64,000 nt of DNA, from NCBI GenBank assembly GCA_007741555.1, contig CP036526.1, positions 7,801,719 through 7,865,718 of the forward strand. The letters are read 5' to 3'. The notes below the pieces were generated by a model. It did not search any database. It was given only the letters and a program-made list of their open reading frames with translations, and was not told the origin of the DNA. The stretch's first letter is position 1; the number at the start of each line of letters is the position of its first letter. Made by a program: the position numbers and the translations under genes. This document shows positions 16,869 to 25,230 of this stretch, in pieces. The DNA is from Stieleria marina (GTDB taxonomy: Bacteria > Planctomycetota > Planctomycetia > Pirellulales > Pirellulaceae).

Positions 16869-19800
16869 TCAGGCTCCCAGGGAAAGGTAGGCAAAAAGAT
16901 CTTGAATTTGTTTGTCGGTCATGTCTTTGATGACATCGTCGGGCATCAGGGACGTTTTCAGTGCCCTAAGCTGTTCGATGCCTTCGCGGCTTATCACCAT
17001 TGTTTGATTGTCCGCGTTACGCAATGTGACGGTCTTTGGATCTTGAGCGGCGATCATACCGGTCAGCGCACGACCGTCTTCGGTCAGCAACAGGTACGAC
17101 TGAAAACCTTCGCGTATTTCTAAACTCGGTTCGACGATTCCGTTCAACCAAAAATCCACTTTGCCGCGTTCATATCCGTCCAGCGGCGGACCAACTTTTT
17201 TTCCTTCTCCGAAAAGCTGATGGCAAATCCCACAGCGTTTGGCAAACAGCACTCGCCCTGCGGCGACGTCGCCCGGTTCGGCAGCGACCACTGATTTCAG
17301 ACGTTTCATCTCGGCAATCTTATCGGGCGAAGCGACTTGAAGCGCCTTTCCAAATACCTTTTCGACGCCAGCGACAATTTCCGGGTCGTCATAGCTGCGA
17401 ACCTGCTGAATCACATCCGGCGGAATTTGTTCCCGCTTGATGCGCCACTCGGACAGTTCATCCAGCAATACCTTTGCCCACTGAGGTCGACTGGCCAGGG
17501 TCCGACACGCCGTCGCGCGCAGCCCATGTTCGGCAGAAATCTTGCTGCCCATCGCAGACACCAATGACCGGGGGATCGAATCGTTGTCGTACTGTCCTAA
17601 GGAACGAATCGCGACTCGCTGCAAGGCAGGCTCGCTGGTCCGACTACCAGTCGCCAAGCCCAACAGCGACTTGATCGCATCGGGTCGATTGACTTCGCCA
17701 AAAACACTGGCGAGCTCCAGTCGCAGTCCTAAATCAGCCGAGGGATTGGTGATGGCTGCGATTGCCTGTTTGATCGCTTTTTCGTCTCCCTGACGCAGCC
17801 CTAGCACCAAATTCGATTCACCCATTTCCGCTTGGTACTTCGATAGTTCGGTGGTCAATACATCGGGCAGTTTTGGAATCGCCCTTCCTTGAAAAGCACG
17901 GTTGAGCCCCGTGATCAGTTCTGCTTTGGATTGGTCATCGGGTGCTAGTTCCATCAATCGGGCGGCTTGCTGCAAATCAGCTTCGGTTCCGCTAGCTGCG
18001 TAACGCTGCATTAACCGAGCGATGATGTGACGCTGGACCATGGGCTGTCTCCAAAACACCGGATCGGAGAAAAGATCGGCAACGTGCTGGTACGACTCTG
18101 CATGCGCCTCCAATGCCCACCAATTCATCAGCGGCAAATGCGGATCGTCCGCTTGGTCGTCGCCTGCATTTTCGTCGCGACTGAAAAGCCCCGGCAGAAT
18201 CCCGAACGCATCGTCGGCGTTCATTCGTTTTGCCGACGCCGCGAGCTGACTTCGAACCTGCAGGTCGGTTTCGTTTCTGGCCAGCGCAGCCAACTGCGGG
18301 TGACTTTCGTGGCGATCACCTAACAACCGTACAATCCAGCGGCGGATGTCTGCGTCGGGATGGCGGATCCACTTGCCAGCCCGATCGACTGACAATTCTC
18401 CGATTAGATTTAGCGCCCAAAGTGATTCCAAGGACGCGTCGTTGGTAATGCGATCATCCAATTGCTGGACGATTGTCTTGTCGCCTCGTGCTTGGTCGCT
18501 CTTTTCGCCCCGCCAGCCAAGCTCCAGTACCGCTCGCTGTCGCACCCATTTATTCGGATGATCAAACAGAGCAATCAGCTGGTTGCTGGACAACTGATGC
18601 AAATCGCCTTGGTCGTACGCGGGATTGGAACCACTTGGCATCACGCGATAGACGCGACCGCTTTCTTTGTGCCAGTCGTCGATAGGGCTAACGTGACTGA
18701 GCCGCGTGTCGTACCAGTCGGCGATGTAGACCGCGCCGTCAGGACCAACGCCGGCGTAGACGGGACGAAACCATCGATCAGGGCTCTCCAACAAATTCGC
18801 GTTGTCTTCGGTGCGATACGTGGATCCGTCTGCGATTCGCCGGCTGTCCCAAACCAAGTTGTGCATCGCATTGGGCGCGATGATGTTGCCATTGAACTCA
18901 TCGGACAACAGTCCACCTTCATAAATGCAAAACGCTTGGGGAAAACGTCGCCCATCGCCTTTGAATTTCATCGGCGAAAAGTAACCGAAGGCGTAGGGAT
19001 TGGTTAGCGGTCCGTGTTTGCCCCAATTCTTGGCACTGTAGCTTCCTTGCGGAAAGTACCAACCGCGCGTGTTGCCGCCATTGGTTCCTGTGAAAACGCG
19101 GCCTTTCGAATCGATGTCCAAACTGAAAGTGTTGCCACCGCCTTCGGCATAGATTTCAAACACTTTCGTCGTGGGGTGATAGCGCCAAACACACTGTCCT
19201 TGGAATCGAACTCCCTTGGTCACAGCCGAACTTACATCGCCGACCGTTGTGCTGCCATTGCATCCGTACAGCCAACCGTCCGGACCGAACATCATGCTAT
19301 TGGCTACTGAATGGGTATCCTGCAATCCGAACCCGGACAGATGAACTTCGGGATCACCATCGGGAACATCGTCTCGGTCCGCGTCAGGATAAAAAAGCAG
19401 ATACGGTGGATTCAGAACCCAGATGCCACCGCGGCCAACCGCAACGCTACTGGCGATGTTCAGACCTGTGATGACGTCTTTTTGGGTGTCGTATCGTCCG
19501 TCGCCATCGGTGTCGCTGTGCACGGTGATCTTGTCCAACCCCGGCGTGCCATGTGGCGGCGGATCGGGGACCCGATCAAAGACGGCTCGAAGATGTTGGT
19601 CGTAACGAACGACTTTCAGTCCAGCGGGAAATTGGTACTGCTTGTAGTGCACGACCCACATTCGGCCACGAGAATCCCAGGACAGAAACAGCGGCTGCGA
19701 AACATGGGGCTCGCTGGCAACCAATTCGATCTCCAACCCTTCACGCACGTCGAATTCACTTACTGCCTGGGAGGCCGCCGTCGGGTCGGATTCGTCGGCC

Positions 19801-19946
19801 ATGACTCCGCGACCCCCGTAGGTCTTCATGATCTCGGCGACCTTTTCGTTGCCCGCACGCGTCAGATCTAGTTTTGTCAGGTCTTGCGACAACGATCGTC
19901 CCGCGACGAAAGAAACCACTGCGAGACAAAGGGCAAAGCGAAGCAT
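16869..19946 (-). CDS. PVC-type membrane-bound dehydrogenase-like protein with HEAT repeats and cytochrome c
   Basis: A 1025-residue secreted protein (signal peptide about residues 1-20, ending S-L-S-Q). The first half is the PVC-type beta-propeller dehydrogenase-like domain (about 45-430; for example D-S-R-G-R-M-W-V-V and F-G-P-D-G-W-L-Y-G-C-N-G). HEAT-like helical repeats follow (about 460-850). The C-terminus is a single haem domain with C-G-I-C-H near residue 910 and a distal Met region. The architecture is characteristic of Planctomycetes and Verrucomicrobia and is thought to oxidise sugars or similar compounds with transfer to cytochrome. Substrate unknown. It is first in a two-gene unit with the isomerase-like gene downstream. 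Confidence 0.92.
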   Translation of the reverse strand: MLRFALCLAVVSFVAGRSLSQDLTKLDLTRAGNEKVAEIMKTYGGRGVMADESDPTAASQAVSEFDVREGLEIELVASEPHVSQPLFLSWDSRGRMWVVHYKQYQFPAGLKVVRYDQHLRAVFDRVPDPPPHGTPGLDKITVHSDTDGDGRYDTQKDVITGLNIASSVAVGRGGIWVLNPPYLLFYPDADRDDVPDGDPEVHLSGFGLQDTHSVANSMMFGPDGWLYGCNGSTTVGDVSSAVTKGVRFQGQCVWRYHPTTKVFEIYAEGGGNTFSLDIDSKGRVFTGTNGGNTRGWYFPQGSYSAKNWGKHGPLTNPYAFGYFSPMKFKGDGRRFPQAFCIYEGGLLSDEFNGNIIAPNAMHNLVWDSRRIADGSTYRTEDNANLLESPDRWFRPVYAGVGPDGAVYIADWYDTRLSHVSPIDDWHKESGRVYRVMPSGSNPAYDQGDLHQLSSNQLIALFDHPNKWVRQRAVLELGWRGEKSDQARGDKTIVQQLDDRITNDASLESLWALNLIGELSVDRAGKWIRHPDADIRRWIVRLLGDRHESHPQLAALARNETDLQVRSQLAASAKRMNADDAFGILPGLFSRDENAGDDQADDPHLPLMNWWALEAHAESYQHVADLFSDPVFWRQPMVQRHIIARLMQRYAASGTEADLQQAARLMELAPDDQSKAELITGLNRAFQGRAIPKLPDVLTTELSKYQAEMGESNLVLGLRQGDEKAIKQAIAAITNPSADLGLRLELASVFGEVNRPDAIKSLLGLATGSRTSEPALQRVAIRSLGQYDNDSIPRSLVSAMGSKISAEHGLRATACRTLASRPQWAKVLLDELSEWRIKREQIPPDVIQQVRSYDDPEIVAGVEKVFGKALQVASPDKIAEMKRLKSVVAAEPGDVAAGRVLFAKRCGICHQLFGEGKKVGPPLDGYERGKVDFWLNGIVEPSLEIREGFQSYLLLTEDGRALTGMIAAQDPKTVTLRNADNQTMVISREGIEQLRALKTSLMPDDVIKDMTDKQIQDLFAYLSLGA

Positions 19947-20250
19947 TCAAAAATCCACGGAGATAGAGGAACTGCGACAAATTGTAGCTAGGCAAAATCT
20001 CCAGCGCGCAGCGACAACGATGTGAACTGCAAACCAGCGAGCTCCGACTAAGCTAATTGCCGGTTGTTGCCGATGGACTAAATGGGAACGCTGCGGCTAA
20101 CCGCTTGGATCTCCCGGGCATGATTTTTATGCCACTTGTCGGGATGAAATTAGCGCCGCATTGAGATATCCTATGCCCGTCCGGTTCGGGATAATCCTGT
20201 CCTACAACCGATGAATGGACATTTTTTAACATTTCCGGAGTCACTCGTTA
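19947..20250. other. Divergent intergenic region before the decarboxylase operon
   Basis: These 304 bases separate the cytochrome/HEAT gene from the sodium-pump operon and must hold both promoters. A perfect 5-bp inverted repeat (20117-20121 with 20129-20133) surrounds a T-rich loop. I find no convincing pair of -35 and -10 boxes at normal spacing, no RNA gene, and no credible reading frame. Confidence 0.5.
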
Positions 20251-20559
20251 ATGCAATTGGTAACCGTCGCGATGGTGTTGGCCAACACGATATTGGCTGA
20301 AAGCATAGCGGCGCGAGGCATTGCGATCGCGATCACCGGAATGGCGATTGTTGCTTTTGCTCTTTTGCTGATCATCGCGTTTATTTCGGCCTTACCGAAA
20401 CTTCTGGCGATTGTCGAACGCTTCGTTCCCGAGAGCGAAGACCCGCATGTTCGGACTGCCAATTCGCAGTCGCATCCTGAAAGCCAGGTGGCCGACGACG
20501 ATGCGGTATTGGCCGCGATCGGTTTTGTTCTGCACTCACGTCTGCAAAACAAAGATTGA
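20251..20559 (+). CDS. oadG: Sodium-pumping decarboxylase gamma subunit-like small membrane protein
   Basis: A 102-residue protein with hydrophobic helices at the N-terminus (about residues 20-50: I-A-I-A-I-T-G-M-A-I-V-A-F-A-L-L-L). A charged, Pro- and His-containing tail follows. This is the pattern of OadG, which holds the alpha and beta subunits together and binds zinc through its tail. Sequence alone would give a weak call; the beta and alpha genes directly downstream make it reliable. A G-G-A-G lies 10 bases before the ATG. A 101-base gap separates it from the beta-subunit gene. Confidence 0.8.
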   Translation: MQLVTVAMVLANTILAESIAARGIAIAITGMAIVAFALLLIIAFISALPKLLAIVERFVPESEDPHVRTANSQSHPESQVADDDAVLAAIGFVLHSRLQNKD

Positions 20560-20660
20560 CTCGCTAACGAAATGAATTTTCCCGCTCGCCGCAACTCCGC
20601 CGCTATCGAATTTACCCATGGGTACTTGCCCATGCAGGCGCAAAGACTGGAACGACCCTG

Positions 20661-21833
20661 ATGGAAATCCTGCTGGAATTTATCAAGACGACCGGATTCT
20701 TTTCGATTTCGTTCGGCAACGCCATCATGATTCTGATCGGAATCGTGTTTATCTTTTTGGCGATCACCAAAGACTATGAACCATTGCTGCTGGTCCCCAT
20801 TGGGATGGGAGCGATCGTTGGCAATATTCCTGTGATCGAAGGCATGGGACTCAGTGTTTACGACGCGCATCATTGGATCACCGACGAAAACGGTGCCATC
20901 CAGTACATTCCCGGCAGCGTGCTGAGCTACATCTATTTTGGGGTCAGCCAAGGCCTCTATCCGCCGCTGATTTTTTTGGGCATCGGCGCGATGACCGACT
21001 TTTCCACGATGCTGTCCAACCCCAAGCTGATCTTGCTGGGCGCGGCCGCTCAAGTCGGCGTCTTTGCAACGTTTCTGGGGGCGCTGTTCCTTGACTTCAA
21101 CTTCAACGAGGCCGGAGCGATCGGCATCATTGGAGGCGCGGATGGGCCAACGGCAATTTTCCTGTCATCAAAACTTGCACCGCATTTGCTCGGCGCGATC
21201 GCGATTGCGGCTTACAGCTACATGGCACTGGTTCCCGTCATCCAGCCCCCGATCATGAAACTGCTGACGTCACGCGAAGAACGTCGGATCAAGATGAAAC
21301 CGCCGCGCAAGGTGTCCAAACGGGAGAAGATGATCTTTCCCGTTGCGGCGTTCCTGATCTGCGCCATGATCGCACCGGGTGCCATCGTCCTGCTGGGCAT
21401 GCTGTTCTTTGGCAACCTGCTAAAAGAGAGCTTGGTTACAGAGCGATTGGCTAATACCGCGAGAACAGCCTTCGTCGATATCGTCACGATCCTGCTGGGA
21501 TTCTCCGTGGGCGCGAGCACCCAAGCGAGTCAGTTTTTGCAGAAAGAGTCACTGTTGATTTTTGGATTGGGCGCTTTGTCGTTTGCGGTGGCGACCGCGG
21601 GCGGTGTGTTGTTTGCCAAGTTCATGAATCTGTTTTTGACAGACAAAATCAACCCACTGGTGGGAGCCGCCGGAGTTTCAGCGGTGCCCGATTCAGCACG
21701 CGTAGTGCAAATGGTCGGGCAACAAGAAGACCCGAATAACTTTTTGCTAATGCACGCCATGGCCCCAAATGTGGCGGGAGTGATTGGCAGCGCGATCGCC
21801 GCTGGTGTGCTGTGGGCCGAACTGGCGCGATAA
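20661..21833 (+). CDS. oadB: Sodium-translocating decarboxylase beta subunit
   Basis: A 390-residue integral membrane protein of the OadB/GcdB/MmdB family with about 10 hydrophobic segments. Family markers: the N-G-A-I/G-A-M-T-D-F region near residues 110-116 and the ion-site segment G-G-A-D-G-P-T-A-I-F with its conserved Asp, plus N-P-L-V-G-A-A-G-V-S-A-V-P near the C-terminus. It decarboxylates carboxybiotin and exports sodium. The alpha gene begins 54 bases after the stop. Confidence 0.95.
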   Translation: MEILLEFIKTTGFFSISFGNAIMILIGIVFIFLAITKDYEPLLLVPIGMGAIVGNIPVIEGMGLSVYDAHHWITDENGAIQYIPGSVLSYIYFGVSQGLYPPLIFLGIGAMTDFSTMLSNPKLILLGAAAQVGVFATFLGALFLDFNFNEAGAIGIIGGADGPTAIFLSSKLAPHLLGAIAIAAYSYMALVPVIQPPIMKLLTSREERRIKMKPPRKVSKREKMIFPVAAFLICAMIAPGAIVLLGMLFFGNLLKESLVTERLANTARTAFVDIVTILLGFSVGASTQASQFLQKESLLIFGLGALSFAVATAGGVLFAKFMNLFLTDKINPLVGAAGVSAVPDSARVVQMVGQQEDPNNFLLMHAMAPNVAGVIGSAIAAGVLWAELAR

Positions 21834-21887
21834 ATCTAGATGAGTGTGGTGGGATTTCGCCCACCGGTTTCGACAAGGGATAACACT

Positions 21888-23705
21888 GTGGCAAAGAAAA
21901 CCGTCAAGTTCATGTGCACCGCGTTCCGCGACGGATTTCAGTCCGTTTTCGGCGCCCGTGTTTTCACCAAAGATTTCCTGCCGGCCGTCGAAGCGGCGCG
22001 TGATGCGGGCATCAATTGGTTCGAAGCAGGCGGCGGTGCCCGCTTTCAATCGTTGTATTTTTATTGCAACGAAGATGCGTTTGACATGATGGACGCGTTC
22101 CGTGAAACGGCCGGTCCCGACGCAAACCTGCAAACCCTTGCTCGTGGTGTGAACGTCGTCGGCCTGGACTCTCAGTCCAGCGACATCGTCAAACTGCATG
22201 CCGATCTGTTCAAAAAACACGGCATGACAACGATTCGCAACTTCGACGCGCTCAACGACGTCAACAACTTGGTCTACAGCGGCAAGTGCATCACCGATGC
22301 TGGCTTGAAACACCAAGTCTGCGTGACGCTGATGGAACTACCTCCGGGCTGTAGCGGCGCACACGATGCGGCGTTTTACGAATCAACGCTGCAACAAATC
22401 CTTGACGCCGACATTCCCTTCGATGCGGTCTGTTTCAAGGACGCATCAGGCACCGCCGCTCCGGCCAAAGTCTACGACACGATCAAGGCCGCACGAAAAA
22501 TGCTGCCCTCCGATGCGTTCATCCATTTTCACACCCACGAAACCGCGGGTGTCAGCGTGCTGGCAAATAAGGCCGCAATCGATGCGGGCGCCGACGCGAT
22601 CGATCTGTCGATGGCACCGTGTAGTGGTGGAACCTGCCAACCAGATGTTTTGGTGATGTGGCATGCACTCCGGGGCACCGAGTACGAATTGGATGTCGAC
22701 GTCGAGAAAGTGCGCGAGGCAGAAGAAGTCTTCAAGGACTGCATGAGCGATTACTTCTTGCCGCCCGAAGCGACCGCAGTGGAACCGTTGATTCCTTGGA
22801 GCCCGATGCCCGGTGGAGCTCTGACGGCGAACACGCAGATGCTTCGCGACAACAACATCATGGAGAAGTATCCCGAAATCATCATGGCGATGAGCGACGT
22901 GGTCCGAAAAGGCGGCTACGGCACATCCGTCACGCCGGTTTCGCAATTCTATTTTCAACAAGCGTTTAACAACGTGATGTTCGGCCCATGGAAAAAGATC
23001 GCTGAACCCTACGGCAAGATGGTGCTGGGCTACTTTGGAAAGACTCCCGTTCAGCCTGACGCCGAGATCATCCAACTGGCCAAAGACCAACTGGGGCTGG
23101 AGCCAACCACCAGACCTGTGCTGGAAATAAACGACGCAGATCCAACCAAGGGCATCGCGCCTGCGAAAAAGGCTCTGAAAGAGGCCGGGCTACCCGTCAC
23201 TGACGAAAACATTTTCATCGCTGCAGCCTGCAAAGAAAAAGGCATTCGATTCCTGAAGGGTGAAGCGGTCACCGGAGTTCGCAAAAAAGACCCCAAGGCG
23301 GATTCGGCACCTGCGGCGACCGCTGCAGCAGGTGGAACCGCGAAGTACAACGTCACCGTGAACAACAAAGAGTTTTTCATGGCGGTGGAAGACGACGTTG
23401 TCACGGTCGACGGCAAGGTCTATCGCGTCGGCATCAAACCCAGCAGTGGTGACGCCCCGTCTGCCACACCGGCCAGTTCGTCAGGACAAACGACCGACGT
23501 CGTCGCACAAATGCCCGGCGCCGTCTACAAACAGATTTTGCACCCAGGTGACACGGTCCACGAAGGCGATGCGATCTTGATCCTTGAAGCGATGAAAATG
23601 GAAATGGAAGTGCCGTCTCCCGTTGATGGCATCGTCGACAAAGTCAACGTCGGTGTCGGAGCACAAGTCGCGACGGGCGACGTTTTGGCCACGATACGCG
23701 TCTAG
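21888..23705 (+). CDS. oadA: Biotin-dependent decarboxylase alpha subunit (carboxyltransferase plus biotin carrier)
   Basis: A 605-residue protein. The carboxyltransferase TIM barrel occupies about residues 1-300 (R-D-G-F-Q-S-V-F-G-A-R, C-F-K-D-A-S-G with the active Lys, and metal-binding H-F-H-T-H-E-T-A-G). A conserved carboxylase domain follows, then an Ala/Pro-rich linker and a biotinyl domain with the attachment site E-A-M-K-M-E-M-E. It transfers CO2 from a substrate, classically oxaloacetate, to biotin. The barrel motifs differ somewhat from textbook OadA, so the donor acid is not certain. I choose the GTG at 21888 because A-A-G-G-G-A precedes it; the in-frame ATG at 21840 has no ribosome site and only adds 16 poorly typical residues. 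Confidence 0.92.
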   Translation: MAKKTVKFMCTAFRDGFQSVFGARVFTKDFLPAVEAARDAGINWFEAGGGARFQSLYFYCNEDAFDMMDAFRETAGPDANLQTLARGVNVVGLDSQSSDIVKLHADLFKKHGMTTIRNFDALNDVNNLVYSGKCITDAGLKHQVCVTLMELPPGCSGAHDAAFYESTLQQILDADIPFDAVCFKDASGTAAPAKVYDTIKAARKMLPSDAFIHFHTHETAGVSVLANKAAIDAGADAIDLSMAPCSGGTCQPDVLVMWHALRGTEYELDVDVEKVREAEEVFKDCMSDYFLPPEATAVEPLIPWSPMPGGALTANTQMLRDNNIMEKYPEIIMAMSDVVRKGGYGTSVTPVSQFYFQQAFNNVMFGPWKKIAEPYGKMVLGYFGKTPVQPDAEIIQLAKDQLGLEPTTRPVLEINDADPTKGIAPAKKALKEAGLPVTDENIFIAAACKEKGIRFLKGEAVTGVRKKDPKADSAPAATAAAGGTAKYNVTVNNKEFFMAVEDDVVTVDGKVYRVGIKPSSGDAPSATPASSSGQTTDVVAQMPGAVYKQILHPGDTVHEGDAILILEAMKMEMEVPSPVDGIVDKVNVGVGAQVATGDVLATIRV

Positions 23706-23788
23706 TCGCTCATGCTGGGTTGATGACTGCGAATTGACGCCAGCAACACGCGGTTTGCCTGCAATTGGAGGTTGCTGTGCAAAGTGCG

Positions 23789-23810
23789 AAGCCAGTAAAT
23801 CTGGCTTTAT
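23789..23810 (+). terminator. Hairpin terminator after the decarboxylase operon
   Basis: Bases 23789-23795 and 23801-23807 form a perfect 7-bp stem with a 5-base A/T loop, followed by a short T-rich stretch (T-T-T-A-T across the stem end). It lies about 85 bases after the alpha-subunit stop and before the selenoprotein gene. The weak T tract makes it a moderate rather than strong intrinsic terminator. Confidence 0.5.
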
Positions 23811-23896
23811 CGCGAAACTGCTGCCTTTTGGGCGTGTTGTAATGAGCAGGGAAACGCGCTTCCCTTTCCGGCACACGCTCATCAAAGGACAGTCCA

Positions 23897-25222
23897 TTGT
23901 CAATTTCCAGAACGCGCATAACGCGACTCTCTCTGATGCTGATGAGTGCGTTTTGCATCGCGACGACGCCTGCCTATTCGCAAGCAACTCGCACTCAGCG
24001 CGGTGGTGGCGAACTGTCAATCAAACCAGGATCAACTCTGCCGACGGTCAAGGTATTTGATGAAGCCGGCGATGCTTTCTCAACCGCATCGCTCCGCGGC
24101 AGCTATTCCGTCGTGGTATTTGGATGCCTTACCTGACCGCCTTTTCTTCGTAACGTTCCCAGTTTGGAAACGGTCTTTCAAGATTTTTCGACCAAAGGCG
24201 TCAAGTTTTTTTACGTCTACAAAGCACTCGCTCACCCCGAAAATAACGGCTATGTCGCGCCGTTCAATTTAGAAGAACGCTTGATGCACATTTCCGAAGC
24301 CAAGCGAACGCTGGGAACAAAAATTCCTTGGGTTTGCGACTCGATGGAAAACGATCTGAAACATGCTTTGGGTGACCGCCCCAACTCTGAATTTGTGATC
24401 GACCAGAACGGCAAAGTCATCATCGCCAGAAGCTGGAGCAACCCAACGCAACTGCGAAGCGATTTAGAAGACTTGGTCGGAAAAGTTGCCCAACCAACTC
24501 GTGTTGCTGATTTGGAAATGAAGAAACTGGCGCCGATCACCAAACCCGCGTCTGGCGTGGTTAAACGCTTGACGCTGCCAAGCCAGATGCAGCCGTTGAA
24601 AATGGAGACGATCACAACTCCCGGCGTCCCCCATTACGCAAAACTGCGCGTCGAATCATCGGGCCAACAGCTGTACCTTGGATTTTTCCTTGATCCGCTC
24701 TACAAGGTTCACTGGAACAACAAGGCCGCGCCACTGGAGTATTCGATCGAAGTGCCCGATGGCCTTACGATTTCGCCATCGTCGGGAAAGGCGTCCCCGG
24801 TCAAAGTCGATTCGGATTCCGATCCACGAGAGTTTCTGTTGGACGTGTCAGGCAATACGCAGGGCGTACTCAAAATCACGGTAAAGTACTTTGCTTGTGA
24901 CGATGCAGAGACCTTTTGCAAGCCGGTCACCCAAACATACATCGTGACAGCCGAACGCGATCAGGATGGTGGCAGCCGACGAAGTGGCGGAGCAGGCCGC
25001 TCGCGAGGTGGCCGATCTCGAGCGGGCGCGAGGCGCGGATCGCCTGAGGGAACATCACGCAGCTCAGAGATGTTTGACCAACGAGATCGAAATGGCGACG
25101 GCGAACTATCGGCAAACGAAGTCCCGCCGCCCATGCGACAAATGCTGCCGCGTGCGGACAAAAACGGCAACGGCTCGCTGGACCGCAGTGAATTTACGCA
25201 GATGATGTCGCGGCGCAGGTAA
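23897..25222 (+). CDS. Exported deiodinase-like selenoprotein with DsbD-alpha-like and EF-hand modules (in-frame TGA read as selenocysteine)
   Basis: One frame runs from the ATG at 23897 to 25222 and is interrupted only by a TGA at 24134-24136 (codon 80); reading it as Sec gives 441 residues. A signal peptide covers about residues 1-30. Residues 75-83 read F-G-C-L-T-U-P-P-F, the iodothyronine deiodinase active-site motif. The similarity continues for about 110 residues (V-Y-K-A-L-A-H-P, L-E-E-R, C-D-S-M-E-N-D, F-V-I-D-Q-N-G-K-V). The conserved His after the motif is kept but the neighbouring Glu is Leu. Residues about 230-355 resemble the DsbD N-terminal domain (A-C-D-D-A-E-T-F-C-K-P). A Gly/Arg linker precedes two EF-hand loops (397-408, 421-432). 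Iodine chemistry is not implied; a thiol or peroxide redox role is equally possible. Confidence 0.88.
24137..24175 (+). promoter_or_regulatory. Candidate bacterial SECIS element
   Basis: Directly 3' of the in-frame TGA, bases 24154-24159 pair with 24166-24172 (6 pairs, one bulged A) around a small loop, 24160-24165, containing C-A-G-T-T-T. The loop lies about 23 bases after the TGA, within the spacing usual for bacterial SECIS hairpins. An alternative outer pairing, 24135-24139 with 24171-24175, would extend the structure to include part of the TGA. SelB binding is inferred. Confidence 0.6.
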
Positions 25223-25230
25223 CGCGTCGA

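Noticed and set aside
20053-20244. 63-codon minus-strand frame in the divergent region before oadG
   Set aside because: Short, lacks features, overlaps the region needed for promoters.
24164-25222. A separate 352-residue gene starting at an internal ATG
   Set aside because: It would lose the signal peptide and half of the active-site motif, and the upstream frame is in phase through a single TGA in a perfect deiodinase motif. Selenocysteine readthrough explains it better than a pseudogene or two genes.
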